Positions 18,587 through 28,660 of a stretch of 64,000 nt of DNA are shown here, in pieces. The translations under genes were made by a program, and so were the position numbers. The stretch is from Marinobacter algicola DG893 (GTDB lineage Bacteria; Pseudomonadota; Gammaproteobacteria; Pseudomonadales; Oleiphilaceae), in assembly GCF_000170835.1 (NCBI RefSeq), contig NZ_ABCP01000005.1, forward strand, positions 1 to 64,000, written 5' to 3'. Position 1 is the first letter of the stretch, and each line of letters opens with the position of its first letter. The notes under the pieces are model-generated. The model was not told the DNA's origin. It searched no databases and saw only the letters and a program-made list of their open reading frames with translations.

Positions 18587-18813
18587 ACGTGTTCCTTCAA
18601 AATGATGGGAAGCTCCCTGGCCTGGCAATCTGCCGGAGGTCCGTCACTTCCCTGTTCCTCAAGGGTTGGCAACGCGTCACTCTATCTCAAATGCAAATGT
18701 ATATCGATATCATGTACGGGAGAGCATTTCTTATTTCGGCAACAAAAGCATCACATCACTGACATGCGGTAAGCGGAACATGCGGGGGATAAATCAAAAA
18801 CAGGAGCAAGGAA

Positions 18814-20649
18814 ATGATCCGCAAGTCAGCCTGGGTATTACTCCCTCTCATCGCACTGGTCGGTTGCGACAGCGACGATGACGACAGCACCAGCAACGAT
18901 AACACCGCCAGCCCGCTGAGCCTCAACGTTCTCCACATCAACGATCACCACTCACACCTTGAGGGCGGCTCGCAGTCCCTGACCATTGCCGGGCAGGAAA
19001 CCGAGTTCTCCGCCGGGGGCTTCCCCCGAGTTGCCGCCAAGATCGCCGAGCGTGAAATGGCCCTGGATAATGTGCTGAAACTGCACGCCGGCGATGCCAT
19101 CACCGGCACCCTGTACTTCACCTCTTACGAAGGTGAAGCCGATGCCGAGCTGATGAACCTGGTGTGTTTCGATGCCTTTGCGCTGGGCAACCACGAGTTC
19201 GACCGTGGCGATGAAGGCCTGAAGAAGTTCCTGGATTTCCTCGCCAGCGGCAGTTGTCAGACACCGGTACTGGCCGCCAACGTAGTGCCACAGGTCGGCA
19301 CACCCCTGGCCCCGACCGCCGTTGATGATTACGTCAAACCCTATGTGGTGAAGGAGGTCGCCGGCCAGAAAGTGGGTATAGTCGGCATCGACATCGCCAA
19401 CAAGACCCAGAACAGCTCCAGCCCGCTGGACACCACACAATTCCTGGACGAAACCGAGAGCGCCCAGGAAGCCATTAACGAATTGGAGGCCGATGGCGTC
19501 AACAAGATCATCCTGCTGACTCACTACCAGTACGAAAACGACCTGGTACTGGCCGAAGCCCTGTCCGGTGTGGACGTGATCATTGGCGGCGATTCCCACT
19601 CCCTGCTGGGTGACTTCGACGACTTCGGCCTGACGTCCTCCGGAGCCTATCCCACCGAGTTGACCAACGCCGACGGTGACAAGGTCTGTGTCGCGCAGGC
19701 CTGGCAGTATTCCCAGGTGGTGGGTGAACTCAATGTTCAATGGAACGCAGACGGCGTGGTGGAGTCCTGTGTCGGTGTGCCTCACCTGCTATTGGGCGAC
19801 GACATCGTCCGTGAAGACGACGGTGGTAACGAATACACACCCGAAGGTGTGGAATTGCAGACGATCATGGACGCCGTCGACGCTGCTCCGCAGTTGAGTA
19901 TCGTCACTGGAGACGCCACCGTGGCAAACGCCCTGGCCAATTACACCCAGCAACTGGACACCTTCCGCAATGAGGTAGTGGGTACCGCAACTGAAGACCT
20001 CTGCCTGGAGCGCATCCCCGGACAAGGCACCAGCAGTCTGCCCGGCTGTGCAGGCACGACAGGAACGCGTGGGGGTGACATACCCAATGTGGTAGCCCAG
20101 GCCTTCCTGTTCCAGAGCAAGAACGCCGACGTATCAATCCAGAACGCGGGCGGTGTGCGCACCGACATCGAGGCCGGTGACATCACTATCGGCGACGCCT
20201 ACACCCTGTTGCCGTTTGCCAATACCCTGGTTGATCTGACCATGACCGGCGTCGAAATCCGCCAGGTGCTGAACGAAGCTGTCGCCTTTGCCCATGCGCC
20301 CGATGGCTCCACCGGTGCCTACCCTTACGCCGCCGGCCTGCGTTGGAACGTGGACATGACCCGCGCAGAGGGTGACCAACTGTACAACATCGAAGTAAAA
20401 GGCCGCGACGAGACCCAATGGCGCGCCCTGACCGACGGTGAAACCCTGAATGTAGTCACCAATAGCTTCACCGGTGGTGGAAGGGACGGCTATGTGACCT
20501 TCGGCACCGTCACCGAAGATGGCCGTTCGGAGGACACCTTCCTCGACTACGCTCAGTCCTTCGTGGACTACGTCAGCGAGCAGGGCACCATCAGCAAACC
20601 GGCGATGGATGACTACTCGACCCAGACCTACACGCCACCGGCACCATAA
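18814..20649 (+). CDS. 5'-nucleotidase/cyclic phosphodiesterase lipoprotein (NadN/UshA-like)
   Basis: A 611-residue lipoprotein that should hydrolyse nucleotides or NAD outside the cytoplasm. The lipobox LVGC puts the lipid cysteine at residue 18, and the next residue is Asp, a residue associated with inner-membrane retention. An acidic linker follows. The metallophosphatase domain has HINDHHSH, GNHEFDRG and IIGGDSHS; the C-terminal 5'-nucleotidase domain contains NAGGVRTDIEAGDIT. Length and pattern resemble NadN of Haemophilus and UshA. Single-gene unit, followed by a strong terminator. Whether NAD, AMP or UDP-sugars are the main substrate cannot be told. Confidence 0.88.
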   Translation: MIRKSAWVLLPLIALVGCDSDDDDSTSNDNTASPLSLNVLHINDHHSHLEGGSQSLTIAGQETEFSAGGFPRVAAKIAEREMALDNVLKLHAGDAITGTLYFTSYEGEADAELMNLVCFDAFALGNHEFDRGDEGLKKFLDFLASGSCQTPVLAANVVPQVGTPLAPTAVDDYVKPYVVKEVAGQKVGIVGIDIANKTQNSSSPLDTTQFLDETESAQEAINELEADGVNKIILLTHYQYENDLVLAEALSGVDVIIGGDSHSLLGDFDDFGLTSSGAYPTELTNADGDKVCVAQAWQYSQVVGELNVQWNADGVVESCVGVPHLLLGDDIVREDDGGNEYTPEGVELQTIMDAVDAAPQLSIVTGDATVANALANYTQQLDTFRNEVVGTATEDLCLERIPGQGTSSLPGCAGTTGTRGGDIPNVVAQAFLFQSKNADVSIQNAGGVRTDIEAGDITIGDAYTLLPFANTLVDLTMTGVEIRQVLNEAVAFAHAPDGSTGAYPYAAGLRWNVDMTRAEGDQLYNIEVKGRDETQWRALTDGETLNVVTNSFTGGGRDGYVTFGTVTEDGRSEDTFLDYAQSFVDYVSEQGTISKPAMDDYSTQTYTPPAP

Positions 20650-20662
20650 CGGCAACCATCCC

Positions 20663-20691
20663 CCGGCCCGCTTCACAGCGGGCCGGTTTTT
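20663..20691 (+). terminator. Intrinsic terminator after the nucleotidase gene
   Basis: A perfect 9-bp stem, CCGGCCCGC with GCGGGCCGG, around a six-base loop is followed by five T residues. It starts 13 bases after the nucleotidase stop. Confidence 0.9.
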
Positions 20692-20727
20692 GTTATGCTG
20701 CCGGATAGTTCAAACCCGGAGCATTCA

Positions 20728-21732
20728 ATGTCGCAGCATTCCAGCGCCCAATTCCCTGCCTATTCCCTTCTTGAGCTGGCCTCCGTTCGCGAAGGCGATT
20801 CCGTGGGACAGACCCTGGCCAACAGCGTCGCCTACGCCCGCCATGCGGAAAACCTGGGCTTTAACCGCTTCTGGCTGGCCGAGCATCACAACATGGAAGG
20901 CATAAGCAGCTCCGCAACGGCCGTACTGGTCGGGCACATTGCCGGTGCTACCAGCACTCTCCGGGTAGGGTCCGGGGGTATCATGCTGCCCAACCATCCG
21001 CCGCTGGTGATCGCTGAGCAGTTCGGCACCCTGGAAAGCCTCTATCCCGGCCGAATTGACCTTGGCCTGGGCCGAGCTCCGGGCACCGACCCCATAACCA
21101 GCCGGGCGCTGCGCCGGGACGGCCTCGGGGCAGAACAGTTTCCCGAGGATGTCGCGCGGCTGCAGTCTTTACTGGGGACACTCCAGCCGGGCCAGCCGGT
21201 CAAGGCCATTCCCGGCGCAGGCACCCATGTGCCCATCTGGCTGTTGGGCTCCAGCCTTTACAGCGCACAGCTTGCCGCGATGCGGGGGCTACCCTACGCC
21301 TTTGCTGGCCACTTCGCGCCCCGGCTTTACCGCGAGGCGATCCAGACTTACCGGGACAACTTCCAGCCTTCGGACCAACTGGATAAACCCTATGTGATTC
21401 TGGCCGTTCCGGCCGTGCCAGCGGACACCGACGAGGAGGCTCAGTTCCTGGCCACCACCAGTTACCAGCGCATTCTTTCCCTGTTTCGGGGCCAACCACT
21501 GTGGATGCGGCCCCCGGTCAAGTCCATGGAAGGTTTATGGAACAGCGGTGAGCAGGCAGGCGTGAAGGACTTCCTGTCGCTTCAGTTGCTGGGCAGTGAG
21601 GACACTCTCCGGGAGCAGTTGGAGCGGCTATTGCAGACGGTGGACGTGGACGAACTGATGTTTACCGTGGATCTGTACGACCCTGAGAAACGGCGGCACG
21701 CGCTGGATATCCTGGCCGCCACCCGACACTGA
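20728..21732 (+). CDS. LLM-class flavin-dependent oxidoreductase
   Basis: A 334-residue luciferase-like monooxygenase family protein (TIM barrel, FMN-using). Features include the AEHHNM motif about residue 51 and the [20 protein letters not shown] segment, both typical of the short-chain alkane-luciferase-like group annotated as YhbW-type. The ATG at 20728 has GGAG upstream, while the first ATG in the frame lies inside the preceding terminator region. Substrate unknown. It is followed by an alpha/beta hydrolase only 19 bases away. Confidence 0.88.
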   Translation: MSQHSSAQFPAYSLLELASVREGDSVGQTLANSVAYARHAENLGFNRFWLAEHHNMEGISSSATAVLVGHIAGATSTLRVGSGGIMLPNHPPLVIAEQFGTLESLYPGRIDLGLGRAPGTDPITSRALRRDGLGAEQFPEDVARLQSLLGTLQPGQPVKAIPGAGTHVPIWLLGSSLYSAQLAAMRGLPYAFAGHFAPRLYREAIQTYRDNFQPSDQLDKPYVILAVPAVPADTDEEAQFLATTSYQRILSLFRGQPLWMRPPVKSMEGLWNSGEQAGVKDFLSLQLLGSEDTLREQLERLLQTVDVDELMFTVDLYDPEKRRHALDILAATRH

Positions 21733-21751
21733 CCTCAAACCGGAGACAACC

Positions 21752-22282
21752 ATGGCCACGCGCGAATTTCATGTTTTCCTGTCCCACGGCCTGGAAAGTG
21801 GCCCTGGAGGCACCAAAGTACAGGCGCTGAAAGCCGAAGCGGAAACCTTTCCCGGTGTAACCGCGATTGTCGTGGATCATCGCAGCACGAAAGATCCCAC
21901 CGAACGCCTCACGCAGATGAAAGAAGCCATCACCGAGGCGGGTGCCGTCCCGGAAAGAACCATCCTGGCCGGATCCAGCATGGGAGGCTGGGTATGTGCT
22001 CGCACCAGTGCGGAAACACCGGTACTGGGTTGCTTTCTTCTGGCGCCGGCTCTGGCGATGTCGGCCTATCCGCAATCCAGCCCCCTTATTCAGGCCCGGC
22101 AGGTCCAGATCATTCACGGCTGGGACGACGATGTGGTGCTGCCAATGCCGGTAATTGAGCTGGCACGGGAGCAGAAGCTGCCGTTGCTTGTACTACCGGA
22201 CGGACATCGTCTGGAAAACAGCCTGGCGCGGCTGGTGATCGAATTCAGGGGCTTTATGACCGACTGTCTGTCCAAGGCCTGA
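21752..22282 (+). CDS. Small alpha/beta hydrolase (YqiA-like esterase)
   Basis: A 176-residue alpha/beta hydrolase. The nucleophile elbow GSSMGG holds the serine about residue 76; an acidic residue in HGWDDDVV and the late histidine in LPDGHRLE complete the triad. The compact size and the early LSHGLESGPGG oxyanion loop fit the YqiA/UPF0227-like group of esterases. CGGAGA precedes the ATG. Co-directional with, and 19 bases after, the LLM oxidoreductase. The natural ester is unknown. Confidence 0.8.
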   Translation: MATREFHVFLSHGLESGPGGTKVQALKAEAETFPGVTAIVVDHRSTKDPTERLTQMKEAITEAGAVPERTILAGSSMGGWVCARTSAETPVLGCFLLAPALAMSAYPQSSPLIQARQVQIIHGWDDDVVLPMPVIELAREQKLPLLVLPDGHRLENSLARLVIEFRGFMTDCLSKA

Positions 22283-22293
22283 CGACCGACGCC

Positions 22294-22752
22294 TTATTTC
22301 ATCCGTGAGGCTTCGAATACTGCCAACTCTTCGCCGGCTTCACCCAACAACCGAAGCTCGATGCCTTCGAGATTGACACCAACGGTCTTGGCCAGGGCCG
22401 CGAACAGCAACTGTTCCGTCTGATTATCCGGGCAGGCCCTGCGAGTGCTGCTCATGGAATCAAACAGCAAGTTCTCACCCGTGACCTGATAGTCGCCCAT
22501 GTATTGATTGCAGCCACTGAAGCCACTCACCCGACCGTCGTCCAGAAACAGGATGTGGGGCTTCTGGTCGGCGTTGGTTTCCGACACCGGCTCACCCGCG
22601 ATGCTCAGCAGCTGCCAATAGGTGTTGGTCAACGGCATCGCCACGATGTCATCGGCGGAACGGCCGGTGGCAGGTGACCCGACGCAACCGGCCAGAAAAA
22701 GCAGAGCAAACAGAGTGGCCACATGCCCGGGTACCGACACAACTCCTCTCAT
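22294..22752 (-). CDS. META-domain lipoprotein (HslJ-like)
   Basis: A 152-residue lipoprotein with lipobox FLAGC, probably sorted to the outer membrane because Val follows the cysteine. The rest is one META domain: NTYWQLLSI, a beta-rich middle with FSGCNQYMG, and RRACPD. The family includes HslJ, which is linked to heat and novobiocin resistance. GGGAG lies 8 bases before the ATG at 22752, so the 13-residue upstream extension overlapping recD is probably not used. The gap to recD is 35 bases, and it may be read through from recCBD. Confidence 0.82.
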   Translation of the reverse strand: MRGVVSVPGHVATLFALLFLAGCVGSPATGRSADDIVAMPLTNTYWQLLSIAGEPVSETNADQKPHILFLDDGRVSGFSGCNQYMGDYQVTGENLLFDSMSSTRRACPDNQTEQLLFAALAKTVGVNLEGIELRLLGEAGEELAVFEASRMK

Positions 22753-22787
22753 GTGTTTTCTCCCTATACGGGTTAACAAAAAGCGCT

Positions 22788-24959
22788 TCAAGCCAACAAC
22801 CCAGCCAGCCCTGACGCCCTAATCACGCTACGCCCCACCGCCTCTTTCAGCACACCTTCCTGGCATACCGCCAGGCTAAGCCAGTGGCGTGCCCGGGTAA
22901 TGCCGGTGTATACCAGCTCCCGGGTTAGCACCGGGGTCAGGCGGTCCGGAATCACCAGGCAGGCGTGGGTGAATTCCGAGCCCTGAGACTTGTGCACGGT
23001 CATGGCGTAGACCGTTTCCATCGATTGCAAACGGCTGGGCGATATCCAGCGGACACCTCCGCTACCGTCACTGGACGGAAAGGCGACCCTCAGGGTCTCA
23101 ACCGGTTCACCCGCGTCGTTACGATCCCAGGGTACGCTCAGGGTGATACCGATATCGCCATTCATCAGCCCCAGATTATAGTCGTTTCCGGTGATCAGTA
23201 CCGGACGACCGGCGTACCAACCTTCGGTGCGTTCGATCAGACCGGCACCGTGTAAACGCCCGGCAATGTCACGGTTCAGTCCTTCCACTCCAAACGGCCC
23301 TTGCCGCAACGCGCAAAGCACCTTGAAGTGATTGAACGCCGCAAGCACCTCGGTTGCCCAGGCGTCCCATGATTCACGCCCATCCGCCTCGACGTCGGCG
23401 GCGGGTTTGCGGTCACGAATCAGCTTTAGATAGTGGCCATAGCCAACCGGAGGCTCAACCGGCGAAGTGCCGACCACGCGCTGCGAGCCCTGATTTTGAA
23501 AGCGTTCCGGACTGCCAGTCAGGGCATGGTTTGCCAACCACCCCATGTCGTTCTCACCGGCCAGCCAGGCCACATCCTCAAAGCCCTGGTTGCGACATTG
23601 GCCGATCAATTCCCGGCTGAGCTGGCCCGCATTGGTGGCCGATGCCAGCACGCCGATACCGCTATGTTCGTCAAACCGATAGCTCTTTCGCAGCATGGCA
23701 ACCGCCTGGTCCAGGGCAAGACCCTCGGGGTCCAGCAGCTCTGATGGCAATTGATATCCAGTCACCGATTTCAGCCACTCGGCCGTTTGCGGCAAGTAGT
23801 GGGCGCCTTCGGCGCGCTGGCAGAGTTCCCCCAACACCGCACCGGCGTCCACCGACGCCAGTTGATCCTTGTCCCCCAGCATGATCAGTCTGGCCTGATT
23901 CGGCAGGGCCGCGAATACCGACGCCATCAGATCCACATCCACCATGGACGCTTCATCAATTACCAGGATATCCAATGGCAACGGATTGTCCTCGTTGTGG
24001 CGAAAACGCCGTGAGCCCGGGCGACTGCCCAGCAGCCGGTGTAACGTGGTGACCTGGGTCGGAATGGCAGATTTATCCGGTGCACCCGGCAGGCTTTTCA
24101 ACGGCAGACGGTCAACAGCCCCCCCGATGGATTCACTCAGCCTGGCGGCCGCTTTTCCGGTTGGTGCCGACAGGCGGATGCGCAGGTAAGGGTTGCCGCC
24201 GGAGGCCTCCGCAGAGTCACAGGCCATCGACTGCAAGGCCGCCAACAGGTTAACAACCGTGGTGGTTTTACCGGTGCCGGGGCCGCCGGTAATGACACCG
24301 AAGCGGTTCCGTGCCGCGAGGGCACAGGCCATTTTTTGATAATCCGGCAGGCCATCGGCACCGCTTTCCGTGCCGAACAGGGTATCCAGTGCCGTCTTCA
24401 ACGGACCGGTATCCGTCAACGCTACACGGTTATCGAGACGTGCCCGAATACCGGCGGCAATAGCCTGCTCGTAGCGCCAGAACCGACGCAGGTACAGCCG
24501 CGAGCCATCCAATACCAGCGGTGCTGCCTGCTCGCCGTCACTGACAGCGCAGCTTTGCCCTAGCATTCCAATCAGTTGGTCAGTGCTGACACTGGCAAAC
24601 AGATCCGACGGCCTCGGGCTGTTTTCAGGTAGAGAGCCGACGCCTTCCGGCGGCAGTACCAGCGTTGGTTCCGTGGCGCGACAGAGATGACGCACATCCA
24701 GGCACACGTGCCCCCGTCCCACCTGGTGTGACACCATCGCTGACAACAGCGCAAGCATCGCCGCAGGCTGCTCGCCCTGTTCACGGACCATCGTGCAAAC
24801 AAACGTCGCGAAAGCATGATCGAGGGCACGAATCCAGTCGCGCTCCACCCACTCGTCCAGCAAGGCCAGAGCATCGGCAGCGGTTTGGGGCAACCGTGGT
24901 GCCGGTTCGGGCTCAACGGCGTCGAACAGGTCTGGAGTGGTTCCGCTTTCTCCGGTCAT
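22788..24959 (-). CDS. recD: Exodeoxyribonuclease V alpha subunit
   Basis: The fast 5'-3' helicase subunit of RecBCD, 723 residues. Walker A GGPGTGKTTT lies near residue 228, followed by helicase motifs including DEASMVDVDLM and the C-terminal MTVHKSQGSEF and YTGITRAR. The N-terminal domain that contacts RecC is present. Its start overlaps the recB stop by four bases, which keeps subunit ratios tight. Gene order recC-recB-recD is the common gammaproteobacterial arrangement without ptrA between recC and recB. Confidence 0.95.
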   Translation of the reverse strand: MTGESGTTPDLFDAVEPEPAPRLPQTAADALALLDEWVERDWIRALDHAFATFVCTMVREQGEQPAAMLALLSAMVSHQVGRGHVCLDVRHLCRATEPTLVLPPEGVGSLPENSPRPSDLFASVSTDQLIGMLGQSCAVSDGEQAAPLVLDGSRLYLRRFWRYEQAIAAGIRARLDNRVALTDTGPLKTALDTLFGTESGADGLPDYQKMACALAARNRFGVITGGPGTGKTTTVVNLLAALQSMACDSAEASGGNPYLRIRLSAPTGKAAARLSESIGGAVDRLPLKSLPGAPDKSAIPTQVTTLHRLLGSRPGSRRFRHNEDNPLPLDILVIDEASMVDVDLMASVFAALPNQARLIMLGDKDQLASVDAGAVLGELCQRAEGAHYLPQTAEWLKSVTGYQLPSELLDPEGLALDQAVAMLRKSYRFDEHSGIGVLASATNAGQLSRELIGQCRNQGFEDVAWLAGENDMGWLANHALTGSPERFQNQGSQRVVGTSPVEPPVGYGHYLKLIRDRKPAADVEADGRESWDAWATEVLAAFNHFKVLCALRQGPFGVEGLNRDIAGRLHGAGLIERTEGWYAGRPVLITGNDYNLGLMNGDIGITLSVPWDRNDAGEPVETLRVAFPSSDGSGGVRWISPSRLQSMETVYAMTVHKSQGSEFTHACLVIPDRLTPVLTRELVYTGITRARHWLSLAVCQEGVLKEAVGRSVIRASGLAGLLA

Positions 24960-27900
24960 GCTGCCTTCTCCCCCTGGCCACTGAACAGCCGGTCCAGCTC
25001 CTCGATCAGGGCTCTGTCCGGCCGTTCGGTAAAAGCGCCGGCGCCCGGTGCATCGCAGCCTCGCAGGAACAGGTAGACGGCACCCCCAATATGGCTGTCG
25101 TAATCGTAGTCCGGCAGGCGCGCTTTCAACAGACGGTGTAGCGCCAGCAGGTAGATGACGTACTGCAGGTCATACCGTTTCTCAAGGATTTTCGCTTTCA
25201 TCACGCCGGGGATATAGGCCTGATCATCTTCCCCCAGGAAGTTCGACTTGTAGTCCAGCACGTAATAGCGGCCTTCGTGTTCAAACACCAGATCGATAAA
25301 CCCTTTCAGCATGCCGTTAAAGGTGGCTTGGTGAGCTTCGGGACGCGGATCACCACCCAGCGTATGCCGGCGGACCAGTCTGTCCATGGCGAGGGTGTTC
25401 ACGTCATGGCTTTCAAACCAGAACTCCAGTTCCGGCCGGAAGGTATCAAGGCCGGCCAGGGAGCATGTCCTGCTGCCCGGAAGGGGAATATCCATCGTAA
25501 TCAGGGTGTAAATCCAGGTTTTCAGGGTGTCTGCCCAATCACTCCAGTTGCGTAACTTGCAGCGGCGCTCCAGCAGCTCGTGAAGATCATCCGGCGTATT
25601 AACCACCTTGTGAAACCCCTCTCTCGCGCACCACTCCAGAATATCATGCAGGAAGGTGCCGGGGCCGGAGCCTTTCGGGAAAGCATGCTGGTTGACCGGT
25701 TGCGGCCCTTGCCAGTCGGGAATCATTGCGGCCAGGGTGTCGGCCACAACGGGCTCGTCCTCGTCGCGCAAATTTTCCTGCTCCGCATCCTCACTGGCCG
25801 GTACGAAGTCATTCCCGTAGCCACCGCGGGCGCCATAGGTGATCGCGGAATAGCTTGCGATCCACCAGTTTTCCCGGGCTTCCCGCACCGGCTCCAGAGC
25901 GTTGCCAAGCTTCGGTTCCTCGTCGCCCGCGTAAACGTCGTCTCCCGCCTCAGGCATCGGCGTCACATCGATTGCAGGTTCGTCGGTGGCCACGGACTGC
26001 AGGAAGGGCATCAGGTCCGTGTCTTCATCGCTGGCAGAGCGGCCAATCAGGTGCCCCAGGCCGCTCTGCCGCCAACCTTTAATGCCGCTGGCACCAACCC
26101 AGGTGGCGTGACGGGACCGGGTCAGGGCAACGTAGAGTTTGCGAATATCCTCACCCAGTCGTTCGCGGTCAGCCCTGGCCAGGGTATCTTCATCCGGCTC
26201 CAGGGAAATCTGCAGCCGGCCTTCGTCGTCGTGGTACTTGATAAACGCCTGGTTCGGCTTCTCCTCGCGGAATTCGGTGGCAAACGGCAGGAACACCAAC
26301 GGGTACTCCAGGCCTTTGGACTTGTGGACGGTGACCACCTTGACCAGCCCGGCATCGCTTTCCAGGCGCATGGTACGGTGTTCGTCCTCATCGTCAGAAT
26401 CCTGCAACATCTCGGTGTAGTGATGAATGAGCGCGTGCTCACCGTCCAGCTGCTGGCTGTCCTGCTGCAGCAGTTCGGCGATGTGGAGGATATCGGTCAG
26501 GCCGCGCTCGCCGTCGGGCCCGGACAGCAGCTTCGCCGGCACGTCATAGTCCATGAGCAGGCGCCGCAGCATCGGTAGTACGCCTTGTTGCTGCCAGAGT
26601 TCACGGTAACCCTGGAAGCGATTGATCTCGCGGTCCAGCGCATTTTCGTCACTGAACAGGCGGTCCAGTTCCTGATAAGCCAGGCTCATGGTGGGCGTGG
26701 CGAGTGCCGCGCGAATCAGCGATAGCTGGCCGGGTTCGGCACAGGCCTGCAACCACTGCAGCATCTCCACCGACTGCACCGACTGAAGCACGGAATTACG
26801 GTCTGACAGGTACACACTGCGAACGCCCCGAGCGCCCAATGATTGCCGGACAGCATTCGCCTCGTCACGCTTGTTGACCAGCACAGCCATGTGCTCCGGT
26901 CGCACGGGCTCAAACGGCGTGCCCTCGGCGACAAAACCCGCGTCGCCGCTCTGCCCAAGATTCAACAGGCGGGCAATCTCCGCCGCACAGGCCTCGGCCA
27001 TAGCCTCTCTGCCGGTTTCCTTGGCGATAGGGCGTTCATCGCTCAGGGTCCAGAACGTCAGCGGTGGTAGCGGCTGCCCGTTAACAAGCCATTGCTGGCT
27101 GGTACCTTTGGCCTCCACGGGGCTGAAGGGCAATGGGTTGTCGTCTCCGGCACGAAACAGGAACGCCCCTTCGGGCAGGGACGCATCGGCCTGGGAAAAT
27201 ACCCGGTTGACGCCGTCTACCATGGCAACAGCGGAGCGGTAGTTGGTGCCCAGCGTGTAGGTTCGGCTGCTGACCGCCCGACGGGCATCCAGATAGGTGT
27301 AGATGTCGGCGCCCCGGAAACCATAGATCGCCTGTTTCGGGTCACCGATCATCAACAGGCTGGTGTCCTGGTCGTTGCTGGCCACCCGGTAAATACGGTC
27401 GAAGATCCGGTACTGCACCGGGTCGGTATCCTGGAATTCATCGATCATTGCCACCGGAAACTGGCGACGAATGGTACCTGCCAGGCGTTCGCCCTGGGGG
27501 CCGCCCAAGGCGGCATCCAGTCGTGTGAGCAGGTCGTCAAAGCCCATACTGGCCAGGCGCTGTTTTTCGCTGTCCAGGCGACGGGCGATCCAGCAGGCGG
27601 CGTGGTTGAGGATGTCCGCTTTTGCCACCGGCATGGTTTTCAATGCCGGTTTGAGTTCGGTGATGGCGTCCATGGCAGGATGATGCGGCGGCTCATCCTC
27701 GCCGGTCCATTTTTCAGCAAATGCTTCCGCCTCCAGGGTGTCAAAGCCCTTGGTGCGTTTACTCGACAGGAACTCATGAGGTTCAGCCGCATCGGTAGTA
27801 GCCCACTCCCGCAGGTGTTCCACGGCTTTTTGAAGGGAGTTTTTGGTGGTGCCATGCAGCGGTTTGGGCTTTCGCTTCGTGGTTTCCGCCAACAGTTCTT

Positions 27901-28660
27901 CCAATTCGTCACACCACGCCGGCCAGGGGGCTTTCAGAGCCTGCAGCTTCACCTCCCGCAGGCGCTTCGCTGCCTCCGCAGCGGCCAGTGGATCACGTTC
28001 CGGTACTGGCAGGGCATCCACGTGTGGCAACAGGTTGCGCACGGACTGGCGCAGGCTTTCCGGGGTTTTCCAGGTGTCCAGCACCTCGCCCATCAACTCC
28101 GGTGGCATGGGGTAGATAAAGGTGCGCCAGTAATCCCTCACTACGTCATCCAGCAGGTCCGTCTGGCTGGTCTCCAGGGTCTGACGGAACAGGCTACCGC
28201 TGTCGAAGGCATGCTCGCTGAGCATGCGATTGCACCAGCCGTGGATGGTGGACACGGCTGCCTCGTCCATCCATTCCGCAGCCAACAGCAGTTTTCGACG
28301 GCAGGCTGGCCAGTCGGCCGCTGGGCAGGCGTTGCGCAGATTCACCAGCGGGTCTTTTGACATCACCGTGGTGTCGGCGGTGTCCGGTTCAGCCGCGAAC
28401 AGCGCTGCGGCTTCGGTCAGGCGGGCGCGAATCCGGTCCCGGAGTTCCTTGGTGGCGGCTTCGGTAAAGGTCACCACCAACAGATTGGGCGGCATGATGC
28501 CCTCACCAAGGGGCTCTGCCACCGTCCGATGACCCAGTACCAGACGCACGTACAGCAGCGCCAGGGTAAAGGTCTTGCCAGTACCGGCACTGGCTTCTAT
28601 CAGTTGACTGCCACGCAACGGCAACGTGAGAGGATCGAGTTTGCGGATTGCTTCGGTCAT
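24956..28660 (-). CDS. recB: Exodeoxyribonuclease V beta subunit
   Basis: The 3'-5' helicase and nuclease subunit of RecBCD, about 1234 residues. Walker A IEASAGTGKTFT is at the N-terminus. The UvrD-like helicase core carries DEFQDTDPVQY and VTVHKSKGLEYP. The C-terminal nuclease has the metal-binding Asp in GFIDLVFEHEG and the DYK motif about residue 1136-1138. The ATG at 28660 forms an ATGA overlap with the recC stop and has GGGAG 8 bases upstream; the GTG at 28669 is a weaker choice. Confidence 0.95.
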   Translation of the reverse strand: MTEAIRKLDPLTLPLRGSQLIEASAGTGKTFTLALLYVRLVLGHRTVAEPLGEGIMPPNLLVVTFTEAATKELRDRIRARLTEAAALFAAEPDTADTTVMSKDPLVNLRNACPAADWPACRRKLLLAAEWMDEAAVSTIHGWCNRMLSEHAFDSGSLFRQTLETSQTDLLDDVVRDYWRTFIYPMPPELMGEVLDTWKTPESLRQSVRNLLPHVDALPVPERDPLAAAEAAKRLREVKLQALKAPWPAWCDELEELLAETTKRKPKPLHGTTKNSLQKAVEHLREWATTDAAEPHEFLSSKRTKGFDTLEAEAFAEKWTGEDEPPHHPAMDAITELKPALKTMPVAKADILNHAACWIARRLDSEKQRLASMGFDDLLTRLDAALGGPQGERLAGTIRRQFPVAMIDEFQDTDPVQYRIFDRIYRVASNDQDTSLLMIGDPKQAIYGFRGADIYTYLDARRAVSSRTYTLGTNYRSAVAMVDGVNRVFSQADASLPEGAFLFRAGDDNPLPFSPVEAKGTSQQWLVNGQPLPPLTFWTLSDERPIAKETGREAMAEACAAEIARLLNLGQSGDAGFVAEGTPFEPVRPEHMAVLVNKRDEANAVRQSLGARGVRSVYLSDRNSVLQSVQSVEMLQWLQACAEPGQLSLIRAALATPTMSLAYQELDRLFSDENALDREINRFQGYRELWQQQGVLPMLRRLLMDYDVPAKLLSGPDGERGLTDILHIAELLQQDSQQLDGEHALIHHYTEMLQDSDDEDEHRTMRLESDAGLVKVVTVHKSKGLEYPLVFLPFATEFREEKPNQAFIKYHDDEGRLQISLEPDEDTLARADRERLGEDIRKLYVALTRSRHATWVGASGIKGWRQSGLGHLIGRSASDEDTDLMPFLQSVATDEPAIDVTPMPEAGDDVYAGDEEPKLGNALEPVREARENWWIASYSAITYGARGGYGNDFVPASEDAEQENLRDEDEPVVADTLAAMIPDWQGPQPVNQHAFPKGSGPGTFLHDILEWCAREGFHKVVNTPDDLHELLERRCKLRNWSDWADTLKTWIYTLITMDIPLPGSRTCSLAGLDTFRPELEFWFESHDVNTLAMDRLVRRHTLGGDPRPEAHQATFNGMLKGFIDLVFEHEGRYYVLDYKSNFLGEDDQAYIPGVMKAKILEKRYDLQYVIYLLALHRLLKARLPDYDYDSHIGGAVYLFLRGCDAPGAGAFTERPDRALIEELDRLFSGQGEKAA

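Noticed and set aside
27092-28360. Plus-strand open frame of 422 codons
   Set aside because: It lies antisense inside recB, with no ribosome site or recognisable motif.
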